A stretch of DNA of 64,000 bases from Ianthella basta (Eukaryota > Porifera > Demospongiae > Verongiida > Ianthellidae): positions 7,154,649-7,218,648 of the forward strand of contig OZ025879.1 of the NCBI GenBank assembly GCA_964019415.1, written 5' to 3'. Made by a program: the position numbers and the translations under genes. The notes under the pieces were generated by a model. That model was given only the letters and a program-made list of their open reading frames with translations. It was not told where the DNA came from and did no database searches. Shown here one piece after another: positions 43,241 to 54,000 of the stretch; the stretch's first letter is position 1; each line of letters opens with the position of its first letter.

Positions 43241-43250
43241 CACACACACA

Positions 43251-44542
43251 CACACACTTACATGCTTGCATGCATTCACAAATGGGGAGGGGTAATGTGT
43301 GGGGGTGGTGTGTCCATACTGTCACTTCCAAGGAGAGATAGCTACAGCTAGCTAGCTATTACGGATCCTTAGACACCCAAAGCAGATGGCCATGGCCAGC
43401 CAGGCACCACAAGTCAACGTATGTAGCTATTCACATCTACTGCTAGGAGGGAAGTCTTTATGCTAATCCAGTAGCTAGTACCTACACAGAGTGTGAGTGG
43501 ATGTGATCAGAATCAGTGGACTAGTTACTATAGTAGAAGCATATACTTTGAAATCTACTCGTATTCAAGAGACGCTGCAGTGATTGACAAAGAAAAATAT
43601 ACAATATAGTACGGGCCATGCCATGTACACACAGCTTGCACGTGGCAGGTACATTTGGAACTGAAATGGGATTTATGATACCAATGAATATGATTAAAGT
43701 TGCTAATAACTACTCTGACCATATGCAGCCAGCTGGACCTTCCTAACCTTTAATGTGTATATGTTAGGTATAGTTTGAAACTGAAACACATATAAGACCA
43801 ATGAATATGATTTGGGACAGCATTCTGGTTGCTAAGGGAGATGCTGTGCAGATGCCACACTCCAGCCCTCCACTGGTACTCTCTAATTACAGGGTTCTCC
43901 TCAAGGACATCATGAATATTGCTATAGTGGTGATCGTGAATGCCAATTTCTGTGTAGCTAACAGCTTCTTCAGTTTATTGGGTGTTCCTCCAGAAACAAA
44001 TATGGATTTGGGGTTACTGTAGCTACCTCACCTCCAGCCCTCAATTTGATCTTCCCTCACTTAGCATCTCTGATGATCACCTAAAACATAGCTAATGAGG
44101 GGGGGGGGGGGGGGGCATTATCGCTGTATTATGGATCCATATACACACAAAGCAGCTGGCCACTTTCTGCAGGCACCACGTCAATATGTAACACACGGTT
44201 ATATACATAATGCTGCATAAGATACGTAGATGATGTTTTAGTGAACAATTCACCACAACATACACGTTATACTGTATTTGCCCAAATAGAGGCAATTTGG
44301 CCTTTTGTCTGGCCCAGATTTTGAACACACTTACATCGGACCGAATCTCCAGCCCACGTGTCATATGCTACAGAGTCCCAGTGTGTGGATTCCAGACCCA
44401 GCATCAATTCAGACCCAGCCTCTAAGAATAGCTGCTTGGATCCCCAGTGCTACTAATTTTAGCCCCCGCGGGCTCCATCTGAGCCCGACATCTACATGAA
44501 CAAGTACAGGACTAAGTATATTGTGCACATTTGTACATGCAG
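43251..44542. other. Spacer between LINE C and unit 8
   Basis: Matches the unit 4-5 spacer (17590-18600) through the conserved block and poly-G tract (44099-44116) up to about 44251, then jumps directly into sequence of receptor intron 2. No intact gene is seen. Confidence 0.6.
44099..44116. repeat. Poly-G tract
   Basis: Run of about 18 G; the same tract recurs with different lengths in other spacers (about 6333, 18437, 46373). Confidence 0.9.
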
Positions 44543-45710
44543 GTCCAGAAGCTGATGACTTTGAATCATCAGCCACCTCTACCAGCATCTCCCTCCAGTG
44601 GACTGTGCCAAATGTCCTTCAGTACTATCGTGTGATAGACAGCTACAACATCACTTACTGGGAGCAGGGAGCCAAGGATAGGAGCAAGGTCACAGTTCAA
44701 AGAAATCAGTCAGAGGCCAGTGCAGTAGAGATAGTATGCATGCATACACTATTAGATTGTCAGTCCTAAGTACAGAACTCCATGCCAGGACTGAACATGA
44801 CATACCAGTCACTAGTACGATTCCGTTAGCTCTAGCTTTAGAGCATGTTGATCTTGTTTCTGATTCCCTCACACAACAGTGCAATTGTTACTTTTGTGTG
44901 TAATGATAGAAGAGCTTCCTTGTGCAGGTGGCCATTGGAGGAATCAATGCGGGGACACTGTACCTTGTGACTGTGAATGCAGTGCTCAAAGGTGATCATC
45001 CTGGACCTAAAACCACCCTTGTTATCTCAACCATTGGTAAACTTATGCATGCCTTGTACTGGTAGCTCATGCATGCATGCGGAATGGACCTTTGACTGAG
45101 TAACTGACTCTTCACTGACTACATACTTGGGATTAGCACCTTTACAACTGCATGATGTTCACTTGAACCCTGCAGAGATGATGTATATGGTTTAATTGAT
45201 GTCTACATTCTCTGTGTCAATGTGCAGGCTACCTTGTGATAGAACTTGCATCAGGAATGGGAGTGTCACTGTTTGTCATGCTTATTGCATGTGTCCTTGT
45301 TGTCAGTGTTGGAGTCTTTGCTTACCTGAAGTGAGTGTCTGTGTTGGTGCATGTTAGCCTCTATGTACAAAGGCCATGTGGCCTATATGCATGCAGTCGT
45401 GTGGTTCAGTGTGGTTCATCTTGTTAATTTGCTGGTTTTGGTGTGCAGAAGAATGCGCGGCCCATATCAAGACATTGATAATCAACATGACAATGATGAG
45501 GAAGATGACAGTGATGAGGAACATGAAGAAGAACATGTACGTCAAGGGAATGAACAACTGCAGAATCCTGCTATTGGAGTCAATGAAAATCAGAGACTTT
45601 TGCCCAGGCATAACGAGGAGGAGCAGCCAGAGCAACCAGCAGCAGCTGATGAGCAGGTGCCGGCAGAACAACCAGGAGCAGCTGGGGTCCACCGCTGTCT
45701 GCTCTTCTAG
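44543..45710 (+). pseudogene. Receptor unit 8: SRCR-less partial unit (FN3-TM-type A tail)
   Basis: Exons 3-6 only: 44543-44724, 44928-45036, 45228-45330, 45449-45710. All frames and splice sites are intact. The TM exon has substitutions such as VIELASGMGVSLFVM. The tail lacks the THR-AHQ segment found elsewhere (a short deletion keeps the frame), keeps YQDI and ENQRLL, and ends CLLF. Exons 1 and 2 and the promoter block are absent because upstream spacer is fused to intron 2 sequence near 44251. No start codon or signal peptide is available. It could serve as alternative 3' exons for unit 7, since exon 3 starts in phase 1 like the unit 7 exon 3; otherwise it is dead. Confidence 0.8.
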
Positions 45711-46486
45711 CTCAGCAACACACTGTTGTGTACACACCGCAGGCCCATACATTTGTGCTATAATTGCAAGTTAAGTACATGTATACACTAGAAACATATA
45801 CTTTGAAATCTACTTGTATTCAAGAGACGCTGCAGTGATTGACAAAGAAAAATATACAATATAGTACGGGCCATGCCATGTACACACAGCTTGCACGTGG
45901 CAGGTACATTTGGAACTGAAATGGGATTTATGATACCAATGAATATGATTAAAGTTGCTAATAACTACTCATACCATATACAGACAGCTGACCTTCCTAA
46001 CCTTTAATGTGTATGTGTATATACAGTTTGAAACTGAAACACATAATCATGTATCATCACTAATGAATATGATTTGGGACAGTATTCCGGTTGCTAGGGG
46101 AGATGCTGTGCAGATTCCACGCTCCAGCCCTCCACTGGTACTCTCTAATTACAGGGTTCTCCAGAAGGACATCATGAATATTGCTATAGTGGTGATCGTG
46201 AATGCCAATTTCTGTGTAGCTAACAGCTTCTTCAGTTTATTGGGTGTTCCTCCAGTAACAAATATGGATTTGGGGTCACTGTAGCTACCTCTCCTCCAGC
46301 CCTCAATTTGACCTTCCCTCACTTAGCATCTCTGATGATCACCTAAAACATAGCTAATGAGGAGGGGGGGGGGCATTATCGCTGTACTATGGATCCATAT
46401 ACACACAAAGCAGCTGGCCACCTTCTGCAGGCACCACGTCAACACGTAACACACGGTTATATACAATCCCATACATTAATGCTGCA
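45711..46486. other. Spacer after unit 8, left of LINE D
   Basis: Shortened spacer: after about 70 bp of type A 3' UTR it jumps to the second conserved block (45785-46370), lacking the antisense CNBD-like exon and the microsatellite. An antisense exon-B-like stretch is at about 46105-46195, with poly-G at 46373. Confidence 0.6.
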
Positions 46487-49400
46487 TTTTTTTTTATTTT
46501 TTTTTTTTATATACGATAATGCAAACTATTACAAGGAGTGAGCTGATGATAAGGACAGAAACATGCAAAAGTCTAGTTCATAATACAATAACTGAATGAA
46601 TGTGATAGTGATTGGGAGAATATATAAAGTTAAGCAAGAAAATAGACAAAGTACATAGTCAGTTTATTTACTTATTTCTCTTTGTAATTGTCTCCTACAA
46701 GCTACCCAGTCCGGTTTGTCATCTTTAAGGCGATCTGAATTCATCTTATTCCATATTTCAGGAATTCTTCCTCGGTAGCTTCTTTTAAAAACCTCTAAGG
46801 ATTTAGTAGTGATATAGGATTGTAATTGATGGTCGTGAGACTTCGTTGGTGCTACTCTGGCTGATCTGCGAGGCTTCACTTTGCTGCAGTCTTCAAATTC
46901 AGGGGTAAGTGATTTCAGTGGAGTCTTGATGTCTCCATGCAGAAGTTTGCATGTAAGACCTACTGCAGCCGCTTGTCTTCTCTGCTCCAATGAACTGATG
47001 GGGAGTTGATCAAACATGTTGTGTGCCTGCTCTTGGACTCTGTCCAATTTGTCCAGATTGGTCTTTGCTGCACTCCAGTACACAAGGTTCCCATACTCTA
47101 GCTTCGGGCGGACAAATGCTGTGTAAGCTGTGTGGAGGCCATTATCATCAAGGTACCTTCTCGCTCGTCTTATGGCTCCTAGTCTTTGCCTTGCCTCAGT
47201 TGCAATTCTGTCAACATGAGGTGACCTTGTTCCTTTGCTGTCCAAGGTAAAACCAAGAACTTCCAATGTCTCATTCTCACAGATCACTTCTCCTTCCATA
47301 ACCAAAGGCACATTCACTACATCCCTCTTTTTGCTGATGGTGATTGCTTTTGTCTTCTTCGCTTCAAATTCGAGAAGCCATTTCTTACCAAACTTCAAAA
47401 TCCTTTCAATGTCCGAATTCAGCAACGCAGCACTTGTCTCTCTTTCACCTGTTGGTATTCGCATTACAAGGGTAACATCATCAGCATAACATAGCATTGC
47501 TGCATGCCGGGCTTCCTCAGGCAATCTTCGGATAAACACATCAAAAAGCAGTGGTGACCATATTCCCCCTTGGGGAACACCTGAGCGGATTTGACAAACC
47601 TCAGACTTCTCTCCATTGGTGGCGACCACAAAAGAGCGATCTGAAAGGTAGCTCTTCAGGAGAGCAAGTGCTCTTCCTCTAATGCCTATTGACTGCAAGT
47701 GTGCCAGTAGACCTCTCCACCATACACGGTCAAATGCACCTCTGATGTCAAGTGCTACTACTCGGAGTTCTTCACGTGCTTCAAGTGCAGTAGCAACCTC
47801 ATCAGCAATGATGACTCCAACATCAGCAGTTCCTGTTCCTGGAACAAATCCAAATTGCTCATCTGGGATGTACGGCAGGAGACAACTTCTTAGTTGAGGA
47901 AGGAGGACCCTTTCAAATGTTGTTGAGAGGGTGGGCAGCACTGATATTGGTCTATAGTTGGAAGGCAATGTTGATGGCCCCTTCTTATGGATCGGGGTGA
48001 CACGAGCAATTTTCCAGGATTTTGGAAAAATCCCGGTCCTCACGATCTTCTGAAATAGTCGAGTGATGGGCTTCGAGAGTGGGCCGGCACATTGCTTAAG
48101 CACTCTAGGGCTTACTCCGTCCAATCCAACTGATTTACTTTCATCCAGCTTCTTCAAAACAGTCCGGATTCGATTCTGTTTCACTCTGAAGGTCTTCAGC
48201 ACAGATTCAAATTCTTCATCAGGCAGATCTGGCAGCTCAGCAGATTCTTCATTAGGTATGCAAAATTTCTCACTGAAGAACTTGGCAAGGGCGTCTGCTT
48301 TGGGGGTCACTGTTTGCTTCTTAGGTGCAAAGCCTGTGATGTCTTTTGTCATCTGCCACCAGTGCCTGGAGTTGGTGCCTTTTGCCAGTTTCTTCCTGAT
48401 TCGATTCTGGTGTTGGCAAAGAGCTTTGTTGTACACATGTGTGGCTTTCTTGCTCAATTTTGCATAGCTGGCCATGTCATTCCTTCTCCACGCTGCTTCT
48501 TTCTTTGACCATGCTTCCTGGCATCGTCTGTCCCACCAAGGAAAGGGCCTGGTCATCATTGTGCTGGATCTTGGAACGAACTTGTTGGTAACAGACACTA
48601 TCTTTTCAGTAACAAATGCCACTGCTTCCTCAGTTCCGCTTGGAAGATCCCAACTAGTTGATCTGAACTCCCCAATCATGCGATTCCAGTTGGCCTGCTT
48701 CCAGTGATAAACAGTTCTTTTTGGTGCTGCAATGGGCAATTCTAGGATTCTGGTCAAGTTCACCAGCAGGGTCTGGTGATCGGATGAGCCACAATGTGGA
48801 AGGTGGGTGACTGAACCATCATACGGGCCAATGACCAGATCTAGAATTGCCTCACCTCGGGTAGGCCTCGATACCAGTTGGAGCAAGCCCCTGGCCTCAC
48901 AAAACTCACGTGTAGCCTTGCCAGTAGCATCAGTTTTGGTTGATTTCAGCCATTCCTCCTCGTGTGCATTAAAGTCTCCAATCATCAGTACTTGTTGCTT
49001 TTTGTCTTTAGTGATTTCGTCATACAGTAATCCTAGTTGTTGAATCAGGGTTGTGTCAGAGGCAGAGGGTTGGGTGTAGACACAAACCAGCGTTGTTGGA
49101 CTGTCACCCGGGATGGTTACCGCGCACATTTCAGCCTTTTCGCGTACATAGTACTTCGATACTGGGTAGTCGTCACACAAGATGTCTTCTCGCGCCATGA
49201 TGATGACTCCTCCACCGTGCTTGGTGCGATCTACCCTCGCCTTGACAGTATATCCTGTAGGTGCGATGCTGGCGTCTGGTTCTGTGTCTAGGTGAGTTTC
49301 CGTTAGGCACAAGAAGTGGGGTCTGCCGCGTTCAACCGCCATTGCTCCCAGCTCCCCACATCCCTGGCGAAGGCCTCGAATGTTGGTTGTAAGAATCGTC

Positions 49401-49543
49401 AGCTCATCTCCTAGCATAGTTTGCCGTCCTCGATCCGGTCTATCTCCTCCAGACTCGCCAAGCTGAGCGCTGACGTTGCTGGGATCCTCGGTAGGTGCGG
49501 TGGAGGAGCGCGATTCCGCCATCTTGACGATGACGAAACCACA
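46487..49543 (-). mobile_element. LINE D: APE-type non-LTR retrotransposon with poly(A)
   Basis: The poly(T) at 46487-46508 is the element's A tail on the minus strand. The right end is near 49543. The unit 5 upstream region has the empty site (gctgca|taagatacg at about 18572-18587). The target duplication is short or absent (cat at most). Confidence 0.88.
46664..49522 (-). CDS. LINE D endonuclease-reverse transcriptase
   Basis: ORF of 952 residues from the ATG at 49522 (MAESRSSTAP). An apurinic-type endonuclease covers about residues 35-260 (LTILTTNIRGLRQG, LCLTETHLD, VLMIGDFNAHEEEW, SSDHQTLLV). The reverse transcriptase spans about 450-720 (SNYRPISVLPTLSTTFERVL, EQFGFVPGTGTADVG, ALDIRGAFDRVWWRGLL, GVPQGGIWSPLLFDVF, MLCYADDVTLVM). 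The C-terminal part includes PKLEYGNLVYWSAAKTNLDKL, typical of the Jockey/CR1 group (quoted in part: LEYGNLVYWS). The frame is intact, so the element may be young. No separate ORF1 is seen between the start and the right end. Confidence 0.88.
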   Translation of the reverse strand: MAESRSSTAPTEDPSNVSAQLGESGGDRPDRGRQTMLGDELTILTTNIRGLRQGCGELGAMAVERGRPHFLCLTETHLDTEPDASIAPTGYTVKARVDRTKHGGGVIIMAREDILCDDYPVSKYYVREKAEMCAVTIPGDSPTTLVCVYTQPSASDTTLIQQLGLLYDEITKDKKQQVLMIGDFNAHEEEWLKSTKTDATGKATREFCEARGLLQLVSRPTRGEAILDLVIGPYDGSVTHLPHCGSSDHQTLLVNLTRILELPIAAPKRTVYHWKQANWNRMIGEFRSTSWDLPSGTEEAVAFVTEKIVSVTNKFVPRSSTMMTRPFPWWDRRCQEAWSKKEAAWRRNDMASYAKLSKKATHVYNKALCQHQNRIRKKLAKGTNSRHWWQMTKDITGFAPKKQTVTPKADALAKFFSEKFCIPNEESAELPDLPDEEFESVLKTFRVKQNRIRTVLKKLDESKSVGLDGVSPRVLKQCAGPLSKPITRLFQKIVRTGIFPKSWKIARVTPIHKKGPSTLPSNYRPISVLPTLSTTFERVLLPQLRSCLLPYIPDEQFGFVPGTGTADVGVIIADEVATALEAREELRVVALDIRGAFDRVWWRGLLAHLQSIGIRGRALALLKSYLSDRSFVVATNGEKSEVCQIRSGVPQGGIWSPLLFDVFIRRLPEEARHAAMLCYADDVTLVMRIPTGERETSAALLNSDIERILKFGKKWLLEFEAKKTKAITISKKRDVVNVPLVMEGEVICENETLEVLGFTLDSKGTRSPHVDRIATEARQRLGAIRRARRYLDDNGLHTAYTAFVRPKLEYGNLVYWSAAKTNLDKLDRVQEQAHNMFDQLPISSLEQRRQAAAVGLTCKLLHGDIKTPLKSLTPEFEDCSKVKPRRSARVAPTKSHDHQLQSYITTKSLEVFKRSYRGRIPEIWNKMNSDRLKDDKPDWVACRRQLQREISK

Positions 49544-49828
49544 TAAGATACGTACATGATGTTTTAGTGAACAATTCACCATAGTTCAACATACACACAG
49601 AGACACACGCACACACACACAGAGAGAGAGACTGGGAAATATGGGGCACCACAAGTCAACATATTCATAGCTGTGAGCTATAGCTACGCATGTAGCTAGC
49701 TACACAAAGGCACAATTATGTACTGTAACACACACATTATAATTAGCCGAAGTGAAACTAAAATGAAACACAGTCTTGCTGTTGCCATGGTAACGTTTAG
49801 TTATGCATGACTATATATATATTTATAT
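49544..49828. other. Upstream region of unit 9, cut from its gene by LINE E
   Basis: Nearly the same as 18580-18855 upstream of unit 5: relic 3' UTR, short CA/GA, then the promoter module. Confidence 0.7.
49753..49794 (+). promoter_or_regulatory. ISRE-like + perfect X-box module, displaced from unit 9
   Basis: GAAACTAAAATGAAAC (49753-49768) and the exact palindrome GTTGCCATGGTAAC (49781-49794), which fits the RFX consensus GTNRCC-N2-RGYAAC. LINE E now separates it from the unit 9 start at 54708. Confidence 0.6.
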
Positions 49829-49840
49829 ATGGAGATTAAG

Positions 49841-50962
49841 ATGGCGGCCTCGAACGTGAGAGCACGTAGATTGACAAAAGATTTGATGGGCGACTGTGAG
49901 CGAAGAGAGAAAAGATCAGTAGGGAGGGTGATTCAGAAGAGAAGAGGACAAGAGAGAAAGGAGATTATTCACAATATCGATGGTAGGACCGCAGAAGGGG
50001 TCGAGAAAAAGAGCGGAGACGGGATTGGGACAAAGATCGCGAGCAAGATTGGTGGACAGTTGGAGGAAGTAGTCGATGGTGTGGTTGGAGAAGGGGTTGA
50101 TTATGTGAGTGACGAAGGGACCGATGGAAGGAGTGGTGATGGCAAAGTGAGTCTTGTGAAGGAAGGTGAGCCAGGACTAGGGGAGACCAGGGACGAAGCA
50201 ATTAGATGTCTCTGTACTCGTGAAGTAGAGTCAGGGGAAATGGTGTGCTGCGAGATTTGTGAAGGATGGTCTCACATCAGATGCCTGGGAATGAAAGAGG
50301 ATGCCGGAGTGATGGAGGGGAAATCCTTTGTTTGCTATTTTTGCTTGTCTGCTTGTCTGGTGCAATTGCGCAAAGAAGTAGGGGGGTTGAGGGAAGAAAT
50401 GAGCATGATGAAGAGTGAAATGGATGAAATGAGAGTGGAGAATGAGAGATTGAGAGGCCTGGGCTTAGGAGGGTCCCAGAGAGAGGAGGTGTTGGAGTGT
50501 ATGACACAGAGTGAAGGGGTGACAGGTGATAAGGTGGAAAAGATGGTAGTGTCAGATGAGCGAGAGAAACAGGCAACATGCCTACAGAGATCTGGTCAGG
50601 AAAGTAGTGAGAGGCAAAATGACTGTGGGGGGAACAGTCCAAAGAGTGTAGGAAGGGAGAAGTCAGCCAAATATGTTTCAGGGGTGCGAAAAGTGTGGGG
50701 AACCCGGAAGAGAGAGTCCTGCAATGAAATTGCGAAGGAGATGGTCAGGGTAGTGGGGAAGATGTCTTCTAGGTTCTTCATTAGTAAGCACGTGGGTCAG
50801 TGGAAGGAAAAGAAGGTGTGGTGGTTTGTTGTGAAAGCCCAAGAGAGAGATCTATTGACATTGGATGAACAGTGGAAGCATAAGTATTGGCGGTGGCAGA
50901 AAGTTGGAAGAGGGGAGCGTGATTTTTTAGCGATGGAACCTGTGTCGGAGGGGCACAGGTGA
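49841..50962 (+). CDS. LINE E ORF1: PHD-finger and coiled-coil protein
   Basis: 373 residues from the ATG at 49841 (MAASNVRARR); an in-frame ATG at 49829 is made by the insertion junction and is less likely. A basic N-terminus is followed by a C4HC3 PHD finger (CLCTREVESGEMVCCEIC, EGWSHIRC, CYFC) near residues 120-170. Next comes a coiled-coil-like stretch (LRKEVGGLREEMSMMKSEM) and a Trp-rich C-terminus. ORF1 proteins of some CR1-type LINEs carry such fingers. It probably binds RNA or chromatin in the retrotransposition particle. Its TGA stop overlaps the open start of the ORF2 frame. Confidence 0.8.
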   Translation: MAASNVRARRLTKDLMGDCERREKRSVGRVIQKRRGQERKEIIHNIDGRTAEGVEKKSGDGIGTKIASKIGGQLEEVVDGVVGEGVDYVSDEGTDGRSGDGKVSLVKEGEPGLGETRDEAIRCLCTREVESGEMVCCEICEGWSHIRCLGMKEDAGVMEGKSFVCYFCLSACLVQLRKEVGGLREEMSMMKSEMDEMRVENERLRGLGLGGSQREEVLECMTQSEGVTGDKVEKMVVSDEREKQATCLQRSGQESSERQNDCGGNSPKSVGREKSAKYVSGVRKVWGTRKRESCNEIAKEMVRVVGKMSSRFFISKHVGQWKEKKVWWFVVKAQERDLLTLDEQWKHKYWRWQKVGRGERDFLAMEPVSEGHR

Positions 50963-51045
50963 AAGCTACTGGTGAGGTGGCAGGGGGAGGGGAAGAAGAG
51001 GGATTGTTTGCAGATGTTGGGACCAGAGGTGAGGGGAGGTTGAGT

Positions 51046-54000
51046 ATGATGTGTTGGAATGTTTGTGGGTGGGGAAGAGGTGGTGGTGAAATGGAGAAAA
51101 TGAGGGAAGGGCATGATATGAGGGCAAAGGTGATAGATTTCTACAAGCCAGATGTGGTGGCATTGGTGGAAACTTGGTTGAGGGGAGAGGAGGAGATTGC
51201 TGTGGAAGGATATAGGTGGTTTGGGCGGAATAGAAGAAACCTCCATAGGAAGGCAGTGAGGGGTTCAGGTGGGGTTGGTCTGTTGGTTCGTGAAGAGGTG
51301 CTGGAGAAGTGGGCAGTGGAAGTCATAGACGCAGACATTGAGGATATTCTATGGGTGAAGTTAAGTCAAGGGAATGAAGACACTCTGATATTGGCAGCAT
51401 GCTACATCCCACCTGAGTCCTCAAGCCGGGGACAGGGGGCAGAGGAAACCCTCCAGCTGCTATCTGAACAGGTGGCAAAGTTTTGCTCACAGGGGCCTCT
51501 GATAATCTGTGGAGATTTCAACGCTAGATGTGGGGAACTTAATACAGACAGGGATGGCATCCCTCCTAGAAAAGTGATTGATGGGGTGAAGAACAGTCAA
51601 GGCGAAGCATTGGTGGACTTCCTCCGAAGTACAAGTATGACAGAGGTGAATGGGAGGAAGGGAAGGGATGCATTCACTTGTGTCTCTGGCAAGGGATGTT
51701 CAGTGGTCGACTACTGCCTGGTCAGCAAGGAGAATTTCCATATCATTGAAAATTTCAAGGTGACAACCATGTCAGAGAGTGTGGAGGAGATGGATTGCAG
51801 AGGGGTGGTCACTAGAACACCTGACCACTCCCTTATGAGCTGGGAGGTTGCAACTGACTGGGTTAGTGGGATGGAAGAAGGCAAGGAGGAAGGTGAACTT
51901 AAAGATGGCATGGTAAAGCGGTACGCGGTCCCAGAGGGATACTTGGAAGGTGAGGTGGAGAGGGTGAGGTTGTTGACGGATAAAGTGGAAACAGCAGGGA
52001 ATGACCAGGAAGTGATTGATGAAATATACGGAGAATTGACAGAGATGATGAGACAGGGATTGGTAGAGATGAAGGTGAAGAGAGGTAAAGGTGGGCAACC
52101 ATGGTTCACCAAAGAGATTGCCAAACTGAGGAAGGCTTTCCACAGGGCAGAGAGAGAGTGGTTGGAGTGTAATGGTAGTGATGCAAAGAGGGGGAAAAGG
52201 AGAGACTATGTTGAGAAGAGAAGGGAATATAAGAAAGCAGTGAGTAGAGCGAAGAGAAGTTTTGATGAAAGCAGACGAAATGAACTGGATAGAGTGATAA
52301 GAAATCCTAAGAAGTGGTGGAGAATGGCAAGAAAGCTGGGCTTGACAAACGGTAAAAAAAAGAGGAGTGACATTGGTAAGGTATATGATGAGCTGGGTGT
52401 GGTGAGACAGGGTAAGGAAGCCGTAGGGGTATGGAAGAGATACTTTCAAAATGTGTTGAATGAGGGGGGAAGATCAGAGGTTCAGGGAGATGAAGGGGGA
52501 GAAGAGGTAAATGGGGGGAATGAATTGTTAAATGAAGATGTGACAAGAGAAGAAGTGAAGCAGGCTTTGGACACTTTGAAGCGGAAAGCAGCCCCTGGGA
52601 GTGATAGGCTAACGGCTGAAATGGTATGCAGTGATGTCCTGGTGGATTTTTGGTGTAGCCTCTTCAGTTGGTGCTGGAAGAATGGGATGGTTCCCTCGGA
52701 ATGGCGAAGAAGCACCGTGGTCCCCATACCAAAGAGGAGTAGAAGTGGGGTATGCAAGACAGAGGATTTCCGGGGCATTTCATTACTGCCAGTTGCTTAT
52801 AAGGCGATGTGCAGTATTGCTCAGAATAGGTTGGTGCATGTAGTTGAAGAAAGGAAGCTGGTGGCAGAGGAGCAGGGAGGGTTTAGAAAAGGAAGAGGGT
52901 GCAGAGATCAGTTAATGACTTTGGTATTATTGGGGCAGGTGAAAGCAGTGACAAAGACAGGGATGTTTGCCAGTTTTATTGACTTTAAGAAGGCATATGA
53001 CAGGGTGGACAGAGGGAAGTTGTGGAGGTGTTTAGAGGGAATGGGGTTAGGAGGTCGCCTCTCAGCTTTCCTAAAGGCAGTTTATGAGGATGTGAGTTGT
53101 GAAGTGAAGGTGGGAGAGGGACGAAGTGAACCTTTCAAAGTAACATGTGGGTTGAGACAGGGATGCATCCTTTCGCCACTGTTATTCTCCTTGTATATCA
53201 ATTCACTGATAACTAAGCTGAAAGAGGCAGGAGTGGGGGTAAAGTGCAGGGGTCAGCTAATCTCAGTGTTGTTGTATGCAGATGACGCAGTGATTCTTGC
53301 AGAGGATGAAAAATCTATGAAGCATGGGTTGAACACATTAGTAGAATGGTGTAATGAATGGTCAGTTGAAGTGAATGTGGAAAAATGCGGGGTAATGCAT
53401 GTGAGAAGGACAGGTATGAAAAGGACGGAGGAGAAGTTTGATGTTGGAGGTGAAGAGATTGCAGTGGTGCAGGAGTACAAGTATCTTGGGTGTGTGATTG
53501 ATGAGCACCTGCAAGGTACGAGAATGGTGGAGGAGAGAGGAAAGGCGGGAGCAAGAGCACTAAGTGACTGGCTCAGAAGGTGCAGGGCCACTGTGGGGGA
53601 AGTGAGAGGAGCTACCTTTGTGAGGCTGATGGAATCTCTCGTTGAGTCTGTGCTATTGTATGGGGCAGAGGTATGGGGTTGTGGAGCACAACTCGGGCCA
53701 GTTGAAAATGTGCAGATGCGGGCGGCAAGAATCTTTTTAGGGGTGGGGAGACTACACCCTTTGGTCTCCCTGCAATTTGAGATGAACATGCTACCAATGA
53801 AATGGGTGGCAATGAAGAGAAGTATTGAGTTCTGGGTACAGGTAATGAGGATGACTGATGGCAGGTTATTGAAAGTTGTGATGCTTGAAGCCTTGGAAGT
53901 AGGGTGTAAAGTACGGTGGGTGAAAGAGCTACAACAAAGTTTGGTGAGGTTCAAATGGAAGGGGTTAGATGCTGAGGCCGTGAGTGGGTTGACATTGAAA

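Larger units (their letters stand above)
41087..43250 (-). mobile_element. LINE C: rearranged APE-type LINE in (CA)n
   Basis: Minus-strand 3' part (about 42570 to 41090) with a GAG-rich tail joining (TG)n, followed on the right by a GC-rich segment in the opposite orientation (about 42600-43240) that runs into (CA)n again. The paralogous spacer after unit 4 has an uninterrupted (CA)n here, so the whole is one insertion. Confidence 0.7.
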
